Assembly (NCBI GenBank): GCA_017590115.1
Contig: JAGGNK010007004.1
Coordinates: forward strand, 9,856,418-9,920,417
DNA: 64,000 nt
DNA from: Montifringilla adamsi
Taxonomy: Eukaryota; Chordata; Aves; Passeriformes; Passeridae
Reading direction: 5' to 3'
Shown here in pieces: positions 38,907 to 51,667 of this stretch (its first letter is position 1; each line of letters starts with the position of its first letter). The translations under genes and the position numbers were made by a program. The notes beneath the pieces are model-generated. The model was not told the DNA's origin. It saw nothing but the letters and a program-made list of their open reading frames with translations, and made no database searches.

Positions 38907-39870
38907 CCCAATGAAATGAGGTTTGATTTATTTAATGCAAACAGGATATGTCACCAACCTGAAATATCTCTTGTTGGATCTTTTAAAACCTGCAGGTTTT
39001 TGAAACTGGAACAGTTGAGTTTAGAGTTGGGAAAATCCATTCAAATGAAGAAGTGTTAAAACAACTGGGAATTTTTCAGGAGCATCTTGCTGGATGCCCA
39101 AGAAGCCAAGATTCCTCAGATTCAAAAAATATATACTTGAGTGAAGAAGATCCTTATGTGAAAGCAAGCACATAAATTTTGTATTTACACCTATATACAT
39201 ACACAAGCATATAGTACATGTATGTGCATGCATACATGGAGAGGGAATTAAATATAACAGTGAAATTACTATAAAATAGAAATAGAACTAAGTGGGTAAT
39301 GAGGTTAGTAACTCAAATGAATGAGTTTTACTGAATCAACAAATTTTTAATGATAAGGCAATTAGAATGATTCCAGAAGCAATAAACTCAGTGAATTAAT
39401 TATAAGTTATTAGCTAGGTTCAGACAGTGGGGTGGTGAAGTGGGATCAAGGAAAAGCAGGAATGTCCAGTACTCATTTCAGTGGAATTTGGAAGGAAACA
39501 AGCTCTGTAGCTAATTCTGAATGTCTTACTGATGGATCAGATAATTAGCAATGCATAACAAAAGAGGATATGAGGTAGTCTCTGTGACAAATAAACATTA
39601 ACAAACTCAGATATCTTAGGTTCAAGAGTCTTACATCAACTAGCTGAGGAAACCTCTATATCATTAGTATAATTTTCTGGCAAACATTAAAGGGCAATTA
39701 ATTACAAAAATTAAAGACTGGAAAACTGACAGCATTGTCACTGAAAGAATCTTGTCATTAATCTTCATTATTCTGAACAAAAAAATGAAATTTACTAAAG
39801 CAAAATACTGACAATTTTAAAGGTTATCTCAGATGCAAAATGTGAACTGCAGACATCTGAATAGTGAAAC

Positions 39871-39912
39871 TATTAAAAGTATTAATAATAAAATTATTAA
39901 AAGTATTAATAA
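39871..39912 (+). repeat. 24-bp-spaced tandem duplication
   Basis: TATTAAAAGTATTAATAA occurs at 39871-39888 and again at 39895-39912, with a short AT-rich spacer between. It is a simple local duplication in AT-rich DNA. Confidence 0.9.
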
Positions 39913-41096
39913 CTTGGACTTAGAAGAAAAAAACAAATGAAAAATAAAATCACCACAAAGAATCTCATTGATTGTTATAAAGATAAGAAAAATAGACATA
40001 TAACTCTTACGAAGGTGCTGATGAAAATAGCTTCATTAAAATAAATATATGAAATTCACATCTTAGTATTATATAGTAGTCAAAGACAGTTTGAATTTGA
40101 AACAATAAACTGAGACTCAGAATGAAGTACCAACTCCAATAATTACATAATAAAAGCATAGGTATTTTTCATTAGCCAATCCAATAAGATGTTCTGTTTC
40201 TTTCCACTCTTGCCTCTTGGAAAATATAAGGGTAAGTTTCAATAACCTAATAATCAATAATCTTATAATTCAACATCCACCTGGAAAAGCAGATAAAAAT
40301 TGATAGTAAAACAGATCAACCAATAGGCTTGTGGACAGACAAAGTAACATGAATCTAAATCAGGGTTCTGTTGCGGCATTTAAAGCAAATACCCCATTTA
40401 TCCTTGCTTACCAGGTATCAGTTCCGATTGTGAAGCCAACCTAGCAGTACTGAACCGCTGCTGATGAGGTGACTGCTTTACTGTGAAGTCTTCCAGGTTG
40501 TACCAAAGAAACATACAATAGCACAATCCCCTGGTACTGTTGATATCTAAAACCCTGGATCAATTCTCATACAATATAAAATGACAAAATTTGTCCATGC
40601 CTTTATGTGGCTATTGTACACTAGCTCTCATGACTGTGCAACTGGACTTCTTCATCTATCCAACTTTCTGCTGCCTCAACATCCCATCTTTTTCACCTGA
40701 CCTTGATATTTTTGTCCCTGTACTCTTTTCATTATCCTCTCTTTTCTCCTATCACATTTTAAAATGCTGTTTTCCCTAGTGCCATGGGGAAGTTCCTCAG
40801 AGGAACCTTCAAGATGTCCTCTAAGCCTCCAAAGACACAACACCTGTCAGCCTGCACTGGGAGAGGTGCAAGCATTCCTCCCACAGCAGGATTCCCCAGT
40901 GGAATCATCATGGCTGGTTGTACAACAGCTACTGGGTCTGAGAGAACTGTGATTCCTTGAGAACAGCAAGGGCTGGAGAAATTGTGTAAACAGTAGCCTG
41001 TATGACACTTTTGGTCTTCTTCCAAAATCCTGCTCCCTTGGCCAGTAGGTGTTGGCCAGCTGCAGGAGACACCAGAATCAGCTGAATCCTGATACG

Positions 41097-41625
41097 GAAT
41101 CAAATCACAGAACACTAAGGTGTTGGAATAAACCTTAAAGATCCTCTAGTCCCAAACCCTGCTGCCATGGGCAGGAATATCTCCCACTAGACCAGGCTGT
41201 CAAGGCCTCATCCAAGCTGGCCTGGAACAGTGCCAGGGTTGGGGGCAGCCACAACCTGGCCCTGGGCAACCTGCCTAACCATCCTCATGGTAAGAATTTC
41301 TTCCAAATCTCTAACTTAAATTTCCCCTCTTTCAGTTTGTACCCATTACTCCTTGTCCTATCAGTACAGTTCTTAGCAAAGAGTCCCGCTCTGACTTCCC
41401 AGCACTCCCACTTAAGACACCAGAATGGAGGCTGTGAGGCCTCCATACAACCCTCTCTTCTCCAATCTGAACAGGCCCAATTTCCTTAGCTTGTCTTAGA
41501 GGAAAACTGCTCCAGTCCCCTTATGAACTTGATGGTCCTCCTGTGGAATTGCTCCAACAGTTCCATGTCCTTCTTTGATTGAGAAGACCTGAACAGTGCC
41601 CAGTACTCCAGGTGGGGTCTCACTC
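41097..41625 (-). repeat. CR1 LINE fragment, minus orientation (about 530 bp)
   Basis: This is the longest CR1 copy in the window. Read on plus it runs from the 3' end inward: AATCACAGAACACTAAGG, CCCTGCTGCCATGGGCAGGA (41157-41176), ACTAGACCAGGCTGTCAAGG, the block around 41221-41280 with TGGCCTGGAACAGTGCCAGG and CCTGGGCAACCTG, CCATTACTCCTTGTCCTATC (41343-41362), the CTCTCTTCTCCAATCTGAAC block, and CAGTACTCCAGGTGGGGTCT (41601-41620). All are in consensus order for the CR1 3' UTR and end of ORF2. Beyond about 41625 the similarity stops, consistent with 5' truncation. Open frames across it on either strand are artefacts. Confidence 0.93.
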
Positions 41626-42269
41626 TGTCCTCAGTGCTCAGAAGCACCCCTTCTGCTTCCAAACTGGCCCAGGGAAGTAAGGCATGTCAGCAGGATTTAC
41701 ACAGCAGGGCATCTGCTGGGGCCTTTCCAGTCCTCTCAACAATCGTGGTGTGTAAGAACTGCTACACTGGCATTTTGAGGGTTTTAGTCCTCAGTGGACC
41801 AAGCTATCTTACTAAGGAATATCTGGGTGGTGGTCATATTTTCTACCCTTTTCTATTTCCTATTCATTCCTAGCCCCCCAAATCTCTCTCCTGCTTCATC
41901 ATCTGGCAACTTGTGGGTCATGTTTGCCCTCTCAGGGAATAAAATTTGTTGTTTGAACACTTTTGCTGACACATTTCTGTTCAGCTGCAGGTGTTGCTCC
42001 CATTCAGATTTTTGGCTGTCACTTAAAGCTACATGCCTGGTCCATGGGCTGTTGAATAGTGGTCCGTTTCTGACTTTGCAGGGGAATAGGCATGCAGAGA
42101 GCTTGGCTCCTGAATGGTCTGTGAGTGGGAGGATGGAGCTGGTTGCTGGGACTGAGGAGGTCCAGCTGTGAGGACCTTTAAGGCAGGAGATGCAAGCCAT
42201 GGGATGTTAATGGCCCATCATTCGACTGGAAGGGTGTAGCTGCTCTAGGAATAGGTGCTTCAGCCAAAA

Positions 42270-42303
42270 GCATAAACACAAAGCATAAACACAAAAACAT
42301 AAA
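42270..42303 (+). repeat. 13-bp tandem repeat, two full copies
   Basis: GCATAAACACAAA occurs at 42270 and 42283 and continues into a partial third copy (AACATAAAG). Confidence 0.9.
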
Positions 42304-42329
42304 GGATGGATTAATAATTTCACTTAAGT

Positions 42330-42332
<3 letters not shown>

Positions 42333-42369
<37 letters not shown>
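42333..42369 (+). repeat. Poly-A tract, 37 bases
   Basis: An uninterrupted run of 37 A, followed by GGAAGCAGAAGG. No retrotransposon body was recognised upstream. Confidence 0.9.
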
Positions 42370-42371
<2 letters not shown>

Positions 42372-42999
42372 AAGCAGAAGGAGAGAAACTCTTGTCCCAA
42401 TAGGGGTAAAAGGCTTCCTGTTTGAGGGTACCTTTCTGACCCAAGTTGAATAATCAGATGGGTCAGCACAGGTGTCCTAGACAAAGTCATGCAAAGCCAA
42501 TACTGGCTTTATCCAGCTTCCCTTTCCTCACACCCCTTTATCCCTTGCAATCTGCCAGTGAAAAGAAGAGCAAGCAATGCCCCTCCCCTCCTCTCTTGTT
42601 TTCTTGTTTTCTGACATTTTTAATCCACCTTGTCTAAGAGCCAAAATATCTAGCATTTATCCTATTATTCATTAACAACTTTGCCTCATCAGTGGAACAA
42701 AGAAAAAAGTGTTTAGCATTCAAAAACACAGTTAAAAGTGCCATTGTAGTATACTCATACAGCTCTACTTGAAAAAGAACAAATGTCTTCAATTTTGGAG
42801 CAGTTTTGAAGTATTTGACTTTTCAACTATAACACTCTTGCAGTATTTGTAATGTAATTTCCTGAAATTTATCTTGTAAACTGGAAGTCTGACCTGAAGT
42901 AGTCTATTGGTCCTCATCTGAATCACAACTTTTAGAATCACAACACAGTCATTTACAACCTGAGGTAATGCAATAAACAGCAGGAGAAGAAACTGAGAA

Positions 43000-43350
43000 A
43001 GTGAGAGTTGGAAATGACCTTTAAAAATCATCTAGTTCATTCCCTCTAGGGACATCTTTCACTATCAATTTGCTCAAAGCCTCGTTCAACCTGACCTTCA
43101 ACACTTGCAGTGATAGGCCACCCACGACACCTCTGGGCAACCTGTTCCAGAGTCTCACTACTGCAATAGTATAAAATTCCTTATGTCCAAGTTAAACCTA
43201 TCACTTTAAAACCACTGCCCCTTGTACTGCTTCTAAGACCTTGGTAAAAAGTCTGATTTGCTGAAGCAAATTGCTTAAAGCTACATTCGCTAGGGAGGTT
43301 CAGCCTTAGGCTCCACTCTTTCTTTCTCCACTCAACCTTCTCCATGACAT
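43000..43350 (-). repeat. CR1 LINE fragment, minus orientation
   Basis: From its 3' end inward it shows AGAGTTGGAAATGACCTTTA (43002-43021), ATCATCTAGTTCATTCC, CTCAAAGCCTCGTTCAACCT (43074-43093), CTCTGGGCAACCTGTTCCAG (43131-43150) and CACTGCCCCTTGTACTGCTT (43212-43231), in the standard CR1 order. Similarity weakens after about 43250 but CTTTCTCCACTCAACCTTCTC may be the next block. The sequence belongs to a different CR1 subtype from the copy at 41.1 kb, judging by the 'agcctcgttcaacctgacc' block. Confidence 0.9.
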
Positions 43351-46300
43351 TTTTGGGAGCAAGATTATGGTGAGTACAGATAGGCAGTGGATATAATTAC
43401 AGCAGGCGAGGGAGGAAAATGCAGATACCTAAACTAGCTAGCTAAGCCAGGATCAGGAGCAGTGCAGGTCAGCACTATGTGAATGCAAGAACAACTGTAC
43501 TTATCTGTGCAAGGCAGACACAGCCAGTCATTGCAAGCCAGCATGGAAATCAGTAAAATTTTGCATCGTGTGAATGTTCTTCATGCAGTGTCCTGAAAAC
43601 AATGAAAACATTTCCTCAATGAGACTGAAGATGTTTCAAACAGTATAAATTGCCCATCCACTCTCTGAGCAACCTAAGCATGCCTTAGACACAGGGAATA
43701 TTCATAAAATGTGTGTGAAAATTTCTTAAAAAAACTCTGTGCGTAAACTAAGACTATTCAAATAATTATAAGTTATCCAAAACTGAACAAATTTTCAAGA
43801 GCAAGTAAATGATCTATCCCTAAAACTCAAACCATCCTTCTCTCACAAAGCAATTCCTTGCTCCAAAGACTATACTCATGATCATCATTGCCATGGCAAC
43901 AAGTGTAAGATGATGCGTAAAACTTATCATCCATGAAACTAAAACTTAAAATTAACAAAACCAGCTCTGGTCAGACAAGGAGATTTCAACTCCAGCAGTT
44001 TAATTCTAGCAAAGTTAATAGCTATTTTTTAAAAATCACCTTATAATAGAAAATGTCAGAATTTTCTTGCATGCAATGCTGCTAACATGTCAAAAGAGCT
44101 TCAGATATCTGTATAAATTTCTGCAGCATGTGGCTGACAATAATTTCTTTCATCCTGTACAAAACACTAATAATTTTCTTCCATTTTTCAAATCACAGTG
44201 CAGAATTTAATACTGTGTTATTTGATATTTATTTCTTCTTACTGTTTGTAGCACCTTGGGTACAAATTTGGGTCAAAGAGAATCACTGACTCCAAAAGGA
44301 CAGATTGTGTTTTCAGATTCTGTGATGAAAAAGAGTAATAGAGGTGAAAGGTAAGGTAAAATCAGAATGAAAAGAAAGAAAAATAGATTTGAATTAGAAT
44401 GAATTTATATGCCTCAGAGACATCACAGCAGATGAAAATATGAGAGATAAGAAAGGAAGATAACTTAGTCTGGAGTATTACAATTTTTTTTTGAACTTAT
44501 CAAAAAACTTCATTTTAAAAAAAAAGTGAATTAGTATATATCAGCACATTTACATCCAGGATTGTTTTCAACTATTTGAATCTGTTCAGAGACATATTTA
44601 AAATAGTCAAGGATCTCATCATGCATTCTCAAGTCCTACATGCAATTGCATTCTCCTACTCCAAAGCTGTGTATTTATCTGAGCCAAAGCTGTTTTCCAG
44701 CATATAATTCCTGTTCTAAAGTTTTTCTTTTTTTTTGAAAATAAACCAAAACCAAAGCAAATTACACAGAGGAACTTGCAACTAAATCACCCCACTTGAA
44801 CCACTCTAAATTAACAGCAACTAAAAGGAACTCATACAAGTGTGAAAATAAGGCCAATACTCAACTGATAAAAAGGTAATTGTGTCCTCTTATTTTTCCA
44901 TGTGTTGAAGTAATCTTCAGGATCTACGGAGTAAATCTTTGGTCATTTTTTTTTTAATTGACTGAAGAGATTTCTTTGAGAGAGAGAAGTTACACAGTAA
45001 TTTTCCCTTGGGATATGTTAGCTTGAAAATTGATATAATTTCATTATTAAATAGAGGAGGAAGGGATGAGAGTTGTTTTTCCACTAATTACCTTGACAGC
45101 TTTGTCTTTGTGATGTTAAAAATCAACTTAATTATGAAGTAGCATTTTATTATTATCAAATTAAACAATTAATAAATGAAAAGGACTCCTTTTTATGGTA
45201 TCAATCAAGCCTGTTGCCTCAGCAAATTTAAATAATCAGAATTAACATCCTGAATAATTACATATAAATCACATAAATCAAAAATACTTCTAATATCACT
45301 TCAGGAAATAAAGTCACATCACACTTAGGAATACCAGCATGAGAAGCTTCATAGCCAAAGTCCAAAATATAGCAAAAATAGCATAGCAAAAATATCTGAG
45401 CAAAGAAGCCTTGAGTCATTAGTTCGTATTCCAGAGAGTGCATGACAATTAGTTTGAAACCTGAAAAAATACAATAATAGATTACTAATCTGAAGTCAGA
45501 TATCATACTTTCCCTTGAGTGTCTTAAAGATAGGTACTACCTTAAATAAGGTGAAGCTCATTTGATCTGCATTAGATGTATGGATATTCAGAGCTTAAGA
45601 AATTATCAATCATCACAAAAAAAAACTAACAAAAAAACCCCCAGATATACATTGCAAGGGAAAAAACCCTAAATTCTATGTCAAAAATCAAGTAGGATTT
45701 TTTTGTTTCATTTTTATTTCTAGTATCAGTCACTCAATAATAAATTCAAAGACAGGAATCAGTTTACTAAATATAGAATATATCTAAACTAGAAATATTC
45801 TCCTTGAATATACTCCTTGAAGTACAGATCTTGCTATAATTTGAAGGCCCAAAACACATGTAGAAAATAGTCAAGACTGGCTTGAACCTCATGTGGTTAT
45901 GACATTGTCAAGTAAATGGTATTGCAGTTCAGAATTTTCCGTTAATATTCTAACATTTATTTGAATGTTTTAAAGTCAAAAAAACGATTATAATATCCAG
46001 TCTTGTCTGTGTATTCAGGATACATATAAAAATGGGTACATTTGAAAATAAGCTTGATTAAAACTAGGTTTTAGAAACATAACATGCATGATCTAACATT
46101 ACTGTTAAGAAATTGGAAACAAAGGAATACACCTGTTTCCTAAGCAGTATTTTTCAAGCTCTATGATGATTCTGTAACAACCAAGAATACTGGCAGAAAT
46201 ATTTTTCAAAGTATCTCTGTAAATCTCACCAGTGTCAAGTGAAATGTGTAGATAAGGGTACTGGCAATGAAATTATTCTTACACACTTTCTCGTATCAGG

Positions 46301-46497
46301 GGTACAACCAGAACTAATATCACAGCTAAATTAAAATATATTCTCAAGGGCTCTAGGAAATAGAAGGTAGCTTAATGTCTGTTGCTTGAGAGAGCAAGTG
46401 AAACCCTCTCATTTATCTGCCTCTACAATCTACTGTGTAAGTAATTTTGCAAAGGATGCTACAGAGACAGGATTGAAAAATCAGTGCAGTGCATTGG
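43351..46497. other. Unannotated AT-rich non-coding DNA
   Basis: No gene and no recognisable repeat apart from a short A/C-rich tract at about 45616-45665. Confidence 0.6.
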
Positions 46498-47063
46498 TGT
46501 GCTGGTTTTGACTGGGGTAGAGTTATTTTTCTTCACAGTGGTTGGTATTTTGGATTTGTGCAGAACACTGGCTTGACAGTATAGAGATTTTTGTTATTGC
46601 TGAGCAGGGTTTACACAGAACCAAGGTCTTTGCTGCTTTTCATGAGGATGGTGAGGAACTTGGGAATGCACGGGAGGTTGGGAGGAGACAGAGCCAGAGC
46701 AGGTGACCCAAAATGACCAAAGGAATATTCCAGACCATATGACATCATGCTCAGTGTATAAAGTGGAGGGAAGAGGGAGGAAGGGGGTATGTTTGGAGTA
46801 ATGGTGTTTGTCCTTGCAAGTCCCATCACATGTGGTGGGGCCCTGCTCTCCTGGAGATGGCTCAACTCCTGCCTGCCCAGGGAAGAGATGACTTAATTCT
46901 TTACTTGTGTGCACAGCTTTTGCTTTCCCTGTTAAACTGTCTATATCTCCACCCACGAGTTTTCCAGCTCTCACCCTTCCAATTCTCTCCCTGATCCCAT
47001 TGGTGGGGAAGTGAGCGAGGGGCTGTGTGGGGCTTGGCTGCTGGCTGGGGTTAAACCATGACA
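46498..47063 (+). mobile_element. Solo LTR of an endogenous retrovirus (ERVL-like, passerine type), 566 bp
   Basis: The element starts TGTGCTGGTTTTGACTGG and ends GGTTAAACCATGACA, so it has the TG...CA ends of a retroviral LTR. Inside I recognise CAAAGGAATATTCCAGACCA (46719-46738), the CATGCTCAGTGTATAAA promoter block with a TATA box at 46757-46762, GTTAAACTGTCTATATCTCC (46932-46951), CCACGAGTTTT, and GGGGAAGTGAGCGAGGGGCT (47005-47024). These are the blocks of a widespread bird LTR. It is flanked by ATTGG (46493-46497) and ATAGG (47064-47068), a 5-bp target-site duplication with one mismatch; 5 bp is the length typical of ERVL. No retroviral genes remain, so it is a solo LTR. Open frames within it (for example 46594-47064 on minus) are not genes. 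Confidence 0.9.
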
Positions 47064-48658
47064 ATAGGGAATGATTCCAGGTTGATTTTTATGGAAACTA
47101 AGGGCAAAATGTTAATCTTCCTGACATCAGAAGTAAAATGTGTATTTAATCCCAAAGAACCTTCACCTTTAGCTGAAAACTTCGTCCTCTACAGCATGAC
47201 TACAACAATGAGTGGTAAAAATGTGCATCTCACTTCTGTCTGTATCAAACAGGAGACACCAAAACAGTGCAGATAAAACTGTACTTCAGGTGAAGGGATA
47301 AATGTCTCCTCGATTTCTAGGGAACTTCTCAATTAAGGTTGACCCTAATGGCTCTTTGTATTGCACTCAAGTTCTGGGCAAAGTTCTCACACACTAAATG
47401 AAATTTCTGAGTTCTTTAAGTTGCTCTGAAGATAATAATGCATTTTTGTTGCTGCAGAAAATTCAGCAGCAACTCAAGGTTGAGAGACTCATTATACTGT
47501 AATAAAACTCATGAGATGATTATTTAAAACTCCTAATATCCAGACTCTTGGAAATCTAGGAAAGAGCAAACCAAGTGCAGGTTTGACACTTGCTCAAGTA
47601 TGGCTTTTAAGTCACAGATTAGAACCAAGCACTCAAAAAGTAATTATTAAATTTCAAATCTAAAAACTATAAAATATACCTTAAAGTGTCATTTGAAATG
47701 GTCAGCTAAAATATACTACAGTACTCTGACCCTACTGAATAGGAGGAATACATTATGGAACTAATGTATCCCACATGTTTACAATATTTTCTTTTTCAAA
47801 TACAAAAAATAACCCAAGAAGCCTTAAAAACAAACCAAAAAATCATACTTTCAGGTTTTTGAGGTAGAGGTAATTTCTGAAGAATTTGCCAAGATGTTCT
47901 GCAGGTTTTTTTTGCTGGTGCTGCACTTTAGCAACAGAAGCAAAAATGATTCTTCAACAGTTTAGTGGAAAATCAATTATAAATTATGTGAGGTACCTCC
48001 AAAATTTTCCACAGGAATGGGAACATATCCATTCATTTTCTGTAAAACAAAGTGGAAAAGTTTTCTGCAAATTTCTTCCAAATTTTCACCTCAATTTTAA
48101 GCTAGATTCCATGATATTCTTATTTCATCTGGGCTTAAGACATCTTTTAACGAGACAGTTTTGTTTAGCTTTCATGTGATGTTTTCCCATTTCACTTAGA
48201 TGGTAATTTTACTTAAATAATGCCCATGAAATCTATTACCTTCAGTCTTCCTGGGTTATCCTTAGCAGTGAATACCACAGGGAGATTTTGGATATCTGGA
48301 CAACAGAGGTTGTTTGAATAGTTATTCAAAAAGGAAAACAAAAAAACCAAAACAGATTTCATGTAGTGTTTGTTGGGCTTTTGATGTGTTATGAGGCCAG
48401 AAAGAGGAAGGTGAGAATTCTGTATTTCAAATTGCCAGAGAAGTAAAAAGTCTGGAAATATGGAATAAATTTATATGCCTTGTCTGCCTGAAGAAATAGT
48501 ACTCATACAAATAATCTAAATATCTATTTTATGAACATTCATAGCCCTCTTCAAATAAATAAAAATCCAATTCAGTTGTAATTTGAGTCCATTGAAACAA
48601 ACAACAAAAAAAATTAAATTACTTCCTTCTTAAAAATAAGCTTCCATTTTCCTAATGT

Positions 48659-48725
48659 AAAAAAAAAAAAAAAAAAAATTAAAAAGCAACCAACCCAAAC
48701 AAAGAAACAAACAAAAAAACCCCCT
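48659..48725 (+). repeat. A/C-rich low-complexity tract
   Basis: A run of 20 A is followed by A-rich sequence broken mainly by C (for example CAACCAACCCAAACAAAG) and ending in C5. Confidence 0.85.
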
Positions 48726-49351
48726 TATTATTAAAAGCCCTGGTTTTTTTCACACAGGAATGTAAAAGAGTATTTTAAATACAAAACAGGAGCAAATTGG
48801 AGGGCTTCCTCCCATTCCATTGATCAAACATAGATTCAGACTTTGTATGTCATAGACAGGAAACAAGAAAAAATCCATGTAGTTTATATGCCAAATGACT
48901 TCGTATTTAGAAAATTAAGCATTTGTCTTGACAGGTCATTCACTTCAAGCATCAAGAAAACGAAGGAATTGCCCTGGTGCTTAACATAATTGATTCAAAA
49001 CCAATTCTCCAAATCACAGGAAAATCAGCCTGCATTCTAGGCCATGAAGGCAGCAGAATCTTATGTATGGCAGCCTACTCTTTACAGCTTCAAGTCTTCA
49101 GGGACTGAAGAGTATCAGTTGTCACCATCAGCCCACTAGCAAAAGTTAACAGAATCCTTTGGCTCAGGTTTAACTTACTGCACCTATTCCTTGTCTGGTG
49201 TAAAAACTGTGCTTTTCAATGCCATTTCAAAGCTCATTGTTTTTTGAATACTTACACTTTGGGTGACTTCAGTAATATTCTTCGAACATATGTATCTCAA
49301 TTCTTGTTTTGAAGAGAACAAAAGTCAGGGATCTGCCTTTCTTCAGAAATT

Positions 49352-49404
49352 AAAAAAAAAAAAAAAACCAAAAAAAACCCAACAAAATAAACCCCAAAAA
49401 AACC
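49352..49404 (+). repeat. A/C-rich low-complexity tract
   Basis: A16 followed by ACC/ACCC-interrupted A runs; G is absent and there is only a single T. Confidence 0.85.
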
Positions 49405-51667
49405 TGAAAGCAGCAGCTCTTATTAACTCCAGACAGAATAAAAACAACCCTTTTGCCTAGACGTCTCAAAATGATGCTTAAAGTTCCTTAAAGTTTCTTC
49501 TCCAGATCATCTTTCATATTCCACCTTTTCTATACTCACATGTTGCTAAATCCTTGATTCAGGCCCTCATCATCTCATCTAGGGATTCACCTTATCCAGC
49601 TGTGACCTGCTAAAAATTTATCTGATCTAAACTACTTGTTTTTGCTGTCTATATATAGTTAGGGTATATAAACTGATATGTTCAGAGACAGATTTATCCC
49701 AGCCCAGAACAGAGGTCTTAGATGGCAAAGACACACGCAGAGCCTGGATGACAAGGTCTGGACTCAAGCCCAACCCAAAGGTTGTTACTGGGTTCTGGGG
49801 CTGAGTAAACAGATTAGCATTATTCATACTGATTAGAAAGAAAGCAAAAGGGATTAACAGGGAAAATATTAAGTTTTCATTTATCCATATCAGATTTGAG
49901 ACAATATCTGGAAATAGGTAGAGAGAGACAGTAATTAAAGTCAGTAAAGTGAAGCACATTTTGGAATATTTGCTTGGAGCGTGACTTTCAGACTATTTAA
50001 GTCTAGCACTATTTTGCAAATTCAATGTTTATTTTCATATATAAATCATGTGGAGATATTATAAGTATGGTCATTATCCAAAGGACAACTACTACAACAC
50101 AGCTCTCTCCTCCTGTTCTTTTCTATTGATGTACAATGCCCTTTTTAACATCTAGAAAACAAATTCATGTGGCTTTCAGGAGAACAATGTTTTGGTTCTC
50201 TGCTAGGCAACAATATACATGGTTTCTCTTAATGGTTTTCTTTTTATTTTATCATTGTCACTGGCATGTCTCCTGTGTCCTACTACTGAAAATGCATCAT
50301 TAAGCTGGAAAAGGTCAACCATAAAGTAAAATTTCAAACTGAGTTAAGCACTGTTCAGCTATACTCTATAAAAAAAATGTGAGAGACATTCAGCACACTG
50401 AAGACCTATCTAACCTTTCTTTTATCTTTTCTCTTTCCAAAACTCTCACAGACTGGTGTGCCCCAGAGGGTCTCTAGGAGTTTCTGTGTTTATTGCACCT
50501 CGAATCCATTGTGTCTCTTTCAGTGGCCCTCGTTAACTCTTAAAACCTTGAAATGACACAATATTTTGATAATAAGACATTTATTTTCCCTCCATCCAGT
50601 AGGAGATTGTGCCAGTCGGTCTTTGAGATGATCTGTGCAAGACTGACTTCATGGAGGAACTTTTATCCGTTGTCTCCCTGGGACAACATCAGGACTAGTA
50701 AGTGCAGTCATCTGCAAGTGTGTTAATCATCTACACAGAGCAACAAAAGCTTCTGAGACAGCAATTCATGAAGCAATGAAGATCTTCTGTGCAGATCTAG
50801 TTATTCAGCAGCCAACCATCTACATGAGGAGCTCAGAAAGAAGTATTGGGGAGCCTTTTTTAATTTAGGCCTTTCCACCTGTCTCTTTGTTTAATACTGA
50901 GCCTTGTTCTATATTGGAATATATAATATTGCATCCACAAGTGTTGGTACAGACAGTCGTAAGACCATGATCTGCTGGACTTCTTTAATCCAATCAGATC
51001 AGCATGAGTTATTTCTCAGAGAAAAAATACTGTGGATCAGCCTTGGCACCTGAGGTTAATCACACTGAAAACCTCCCTGAGACCATGAACTTTCCCCAGT
51101 AACCTTAGTTCCAGTAGAAAATGTTCCTTTACCACCTTTTTTACGCAGGAAGATAGTTCCTGGAAATCTCAGAAATATTTGCTAAGCTTTACAGAATTAG
51201 TATGATGCTCTTCAAAAGTTCTGCTTTCAAATAAATGCAAAGCCATTTTTTTTCTTCATTCTTCAGTATATAAAGCTCCATGAACTGCAAGACAAAGCCT
51301 AATTCAAGAATAGCTTCACTACTAAAAGTATTTTAGTAAAATTACTTTATCAATATACTAAATTACAGTAGCATTGCTATTTTATTATAGTATACAGTAA
51401 AGTTTTTCTCCCAGAAAATATGAATTTGAAATGCTGTGTAGGGTGTTAATTCATGATTGTTCATAGACTCTGCATTGAACATACTTACCTTTGTCTGAAT
51501 TTATCCCCAGAAAAGCAAATGAGAAGGCTTAAAGTTCATTCACTCTGTTATGCAGAGCATCTACCCTGAAATAGAGAGTTTTGTGTAAGCACTGAGTTAC
51601 GTATTTATTTCTTAAACTCATGAATATATTTATTTTGTTTTCAAGTGGAAGGCATAGTACAGATGAC

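Larger units (their letters stand above)
37178..41096. other. Unannotated non-coding DNA with small tandem repeats
   Basis: No gene recognised. It contains three perfect copies of AAAAATTG (38883-38906) and an 18-bp unit TATTAAAAGTATTAATAA present twice, 24 bases apart (39871-39912). The stretch 38-40.4 kb is notably AT-rich. The minus-strand frame at 40759-41115 lies in a locally GC-richer stretch and has no recognisable features. Confidence 0.55.
41626..42999. other. Unannotated non-coding DNA, locally GC-richer, with a long poly-A
   Basis: No gene recognised. Overlapping open frames of 125 (+) and 115 (-) codons occupy 41794-42200 without family features. Two 13-bp copies of GCATAAACACAAA lie at 42270-42295, and a 37-base poly-A follows. 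Confidence 0.5.
47064..51667. other. Unannotated AT-rich non-coding DNA with A/C-rich tracts
   Basis: No gene recognised. A-rich tracts lie at 48659-48725 and 49352-49404. The minus-strand frame at 49627-49959 (110 codons) is hydrophobic at its N-terminus but shows no family features. Confidence 0.55.

Noticed and set aside
40759..42200. Several frames above 110 codons in a GC-richer stretch
   Set aside because: The CR1 copy occupies part of it, and frames overlap on both strands; reduced AT content lowers the stop-codon frequency.
46594..47064. 156-codon minus-strand open frame
   Set aside because: It lies inside the ERVL-like solo LTR in antisense orientation and does not start with ATG; LTRs of this family carry no gene there.
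49627..49959. 110-codon minus-strand frame with hydrophobic N-terminus
   Set aside because: T-rich codons give hydrophobic residues automatically; no motif, no splice context.
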